Source of the DNA: Veillonella parvula
Lineage (GTDB): Bacteria > Bacillota > Negativicutes > Veillonellales > Veillonellaceae
DNA length: 64,000 nucleotides
Direction of reading: 5' to 3'
NCBI RefSeq assembly: GCF_036456085.1
Contig: NZ_CP138632.1
Span: 62,001 to 126,000 of the forward strand
Each line of letters begins with the position of its first letter. The stretch's first letter is position 1. The notes under the pieces were generated by a model. That model had not been told where the DNA came from and ran no database searches. It saw only the letters and a program-made list of their open reading frames with translations. Made by a program: the position numbers and the translations under genes. Of this stretch, positions 62,657 to 64,000 are shown piece by piece.

Positions 62657-64000
62657 ATGAGTAAAGGTGCATCTGGTGTCGACCATGTAGATGGTATGCT
62701 GCCAATCCCGCAGTTATTCGCTTATGGTTTACAGCACGTTCTGGCTATGTATGCTGGGGCAGTAGCTGTACCAATTATTATTGCACAAGCTATGCATTTG
62801 CCAATTGAAGATTTAATTCGTTTGATTACAGCTGACTTATTTACATGTGGTGTAGCTACATTGATTCAAACATTAGGATTCGGATCAGTTGGCGGGCGTA
62901 TTCCTCTTATTCAAGGTGTTACATTTGCTTCTGTAGGCCCTATGATTATGATTGGTCAACAGCATGATATCAATACGATTTACGGTGCGATTATCGTAGC
63001 TGGTCTCTTTACATTCCTTGTGGCACCATTTTTCAGTCGTTTGATTCGGCTATTCCCACCTGTAGTAACAGGTACTATCATTACTATTATTGGTATCAAC
63101 TTGATGCCAGTAGCTGTTAACTGGATGGGGGGTGGCGTAGGCAATAAAAACTTTGGCGATCCACTATACATAGCTCTTGGTGTAGCTACATTTGTTCTCG
63201 TTATATTAACTTATCGATTTGGTAAAGGTTTCCTTGGTAATTTGGCAATCTTAGTTGGCCTTATTCTCGGTACAGCCTTAGCTATGATTGTTGGTATTAC
63301 AGATTTTTCAGAGGTAGGACGTTCTCAATGGATTTCTGTTGTAACACCATTCTATTTTGGTCTTCCAACCTTTGACTTTGCTTCTATTGTATCTATGATT
63401 ATTGTAATGCTCGTAGTTATGGTAGAAACAACTGGTGATAGTATTGCGGTAGGTGAAATTGTAGATAAACCTATTGGTCAAAATGAATTGGCTGCGGTAC
63501 TTCGCGCGGATGGCTTGTCTACTATTATTGGTGGTATCCTTAATAGTTTTCCGTATACAGCATTTGCTCAAAACGTAGGTCTTATTGCTGTAACACGTGT
63601 TAAGAGTCGTTTCGTTGTAGCAGCATCTGGTGTAATTTTAATTTTATTAGGCCTTTTCCCTAAATTAGCCGCTATCGTAGCTTGTATTCCAAATGCTGTA
63701 CTAGGGGGCGCAGGGATTGCTATGTTCGGCATGATTATCGCCAGTGGGATTCGTTCTCTTGGTAAAGTTAGTTTCGATGGTAACTATAACCTGATGCTAG
63801 TTGCCATTAGTATTGGGGTATCCATGATTCCTCTTGCAGCACCTCAATTCTATACACACTTTCCAGCATGGGCTCAAATTCTGTTGAAATCTGGTATCAC
63901 AGCTGGTAGTATAGTAGCTGTTATTTTAAATGTAATGTTTAATGGTTTTGGTTATAAAACTGTTAACGAACCTAATCGTGCGACTCGTAAATATCGCCAC
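62657..64000 (+). CDS. NCS2-family nucleobase permease, copy 2 (cut by window end)
   Basis: 448 codons are visible and the frame remains open at the window edge. The same blocks as the copy at 34645 occur: PIPQLFAYGLQHVLAMYAGA, QGVTFASVGPMIMIG, VVMVETTGDSIAVGEI, NSFPYTAFAQNVGLIA. Over three-quarters of residues agree by eye. The ATG follows TGAGG and the gene lies ~145 bases after the molybdenum hydroxylase. It likely imports the purine (xanthine, urate or similar) consumed by this island. The C-terminal tail (NEPNRATRKYRH) differs from copy 1. Confidence 0.87.
   Translation, partial: MSKGASGVDHVDGMLPIPQLFAYGLQHVLAMYAGAVAVPIIIAQAMHLPIEDLIRLITADLFTCGVATLIQTLGFGSVGGRIPLIQGVTFASVGPMIMIGQQHDINTIYGAIIVAGLFTFLVAPFFSRLIRLFPPVVTGTIITIIGINLMPVAVNWMGGGVGNKNFGDPLYIALGVATFVLVILTYRFGKGFLGNLAILVGLILGTALAMIVGITDFSEVGRSQWISVVTPFYFGLPTFDFASIVSMIIVMLVVMVETTGDSIAVGEIVDKPIGQNELAAVLRADGLSTIIGGILNSFPYTAFAQNVGLIAVTRVKSRFVVAASGVILILLGLFPKLAAIVACIPNAVLGGAGIAMFGMIIASGIRSLGKVSFDGNYNLMLVAISIGVSMIPLAAPQFYTHFPAWAQILLKSGITAGSIVAVILNVMFNGFGYKTVNEPNRATRKYRH

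Noticed and set aside
1-64000. CRISPR arrays, insertion sequences, prophage genes, attachment sites
   Set aside because: No regular short repeats, transposases, integrases or phage structural genes were seen on either strand.

Overview
The window looks like a chromosomal stretch of a Veillonella-type bacterium (Negativicutes, diderm Firmicutes). The DNA is AT-rich, genes start behind strong GGAGG ribosome-binding sites, and most proteins have Firmicute-like forms (type 2 GuaC, ECF S-components ThiT and FolT, Fhs). Yet there is an outer-membrane autotransporter, which needs a second membrane. No IS element, prophage, CRISPR array or rRNA was seen. The two tRNAs are Arg(CCG) and Lys(CTT). Almost all genes lie on the + strand; a glutaredoxin-like gene, guaC and one frameshifted gene are on the - strand.

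Layout. 1-4.4 kb: 3' end of typA, a DUF4198 exported protein, an autotransporter, a low-molecular-weight phosphatase and tRNA-Arg. 4.4-7.3 kb: a frameshifted small membrane-protein gene, then methyltransferase / YgbA-like / FolT-like genes and a thioredoxin-fold gene. 7.5-11.8 kb: ilvB-ilvN, carbonic anhydrase, metallophosphoesterase. 12-20.5 kb: an arginine cluster (argF, argC, argB, argD) flanked by two M20 amidohydrolases, plus an MFS carrier. 20.6-24.7 kb: guaC, thiT, a mobA-mobB fusion, moeA. 25-31.9 kb: a cupin gene and two duplicated AraC regulators, leading to a SemiSWEET gene and to ttdA-ttdB with an SLC13-type carrier. 32-36 kb: fhs, a cyclodeaminase and an NCS2 permease. 36-44 kb: a MOSC protein, moaA, tRNA-Lys, a Dyp-type peroxidase, thrC, an EamA carrier and a solitary OLD-family nuclease. 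44-49.6 kb: mscL with a zinc ribbon, a 2-hydroxyacid dehydrogenase, glnS, an exported protein, and DUF3793 with flavodoxin. 50-64 kb: an anaerobic purine / uric-acid catabolic island (regulator, dpaL/ygeX, ygeY, ygeW, carbamate kinase, ssnA, short ygfK, hyuA, molybdenum hydroxylase) ending in a second NCS2 permease cut by the window edge.

How it fits together. The purine island needs molybdenum cofactor, and mobAB, moeA, MOSC and moaA are in the same window. One-carbon genes (fhs, cyclodeaminase) can take up formate or formimino units from purine breakdown. The two NCS2 permeases are close paralogs and probably import xanthine, urate or related bases.

Most notable structure: the promoters of the cupin, SemiSWEET and ttdA genes share one architecture, AGTTATAT, 13 bp, then a TANAAT -10 box, around a segmental duplication that carries two AraC paralogs. 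This looks like a small dedicated regulon. Other points of note are a short YgfK without its flavin/NAD(P) domain, a diverged tandem duplication of a translation start before the phosphatase gene, candidate Fur sites before the flavodoxin operon, and a one-base frameshift in a T6 tract.
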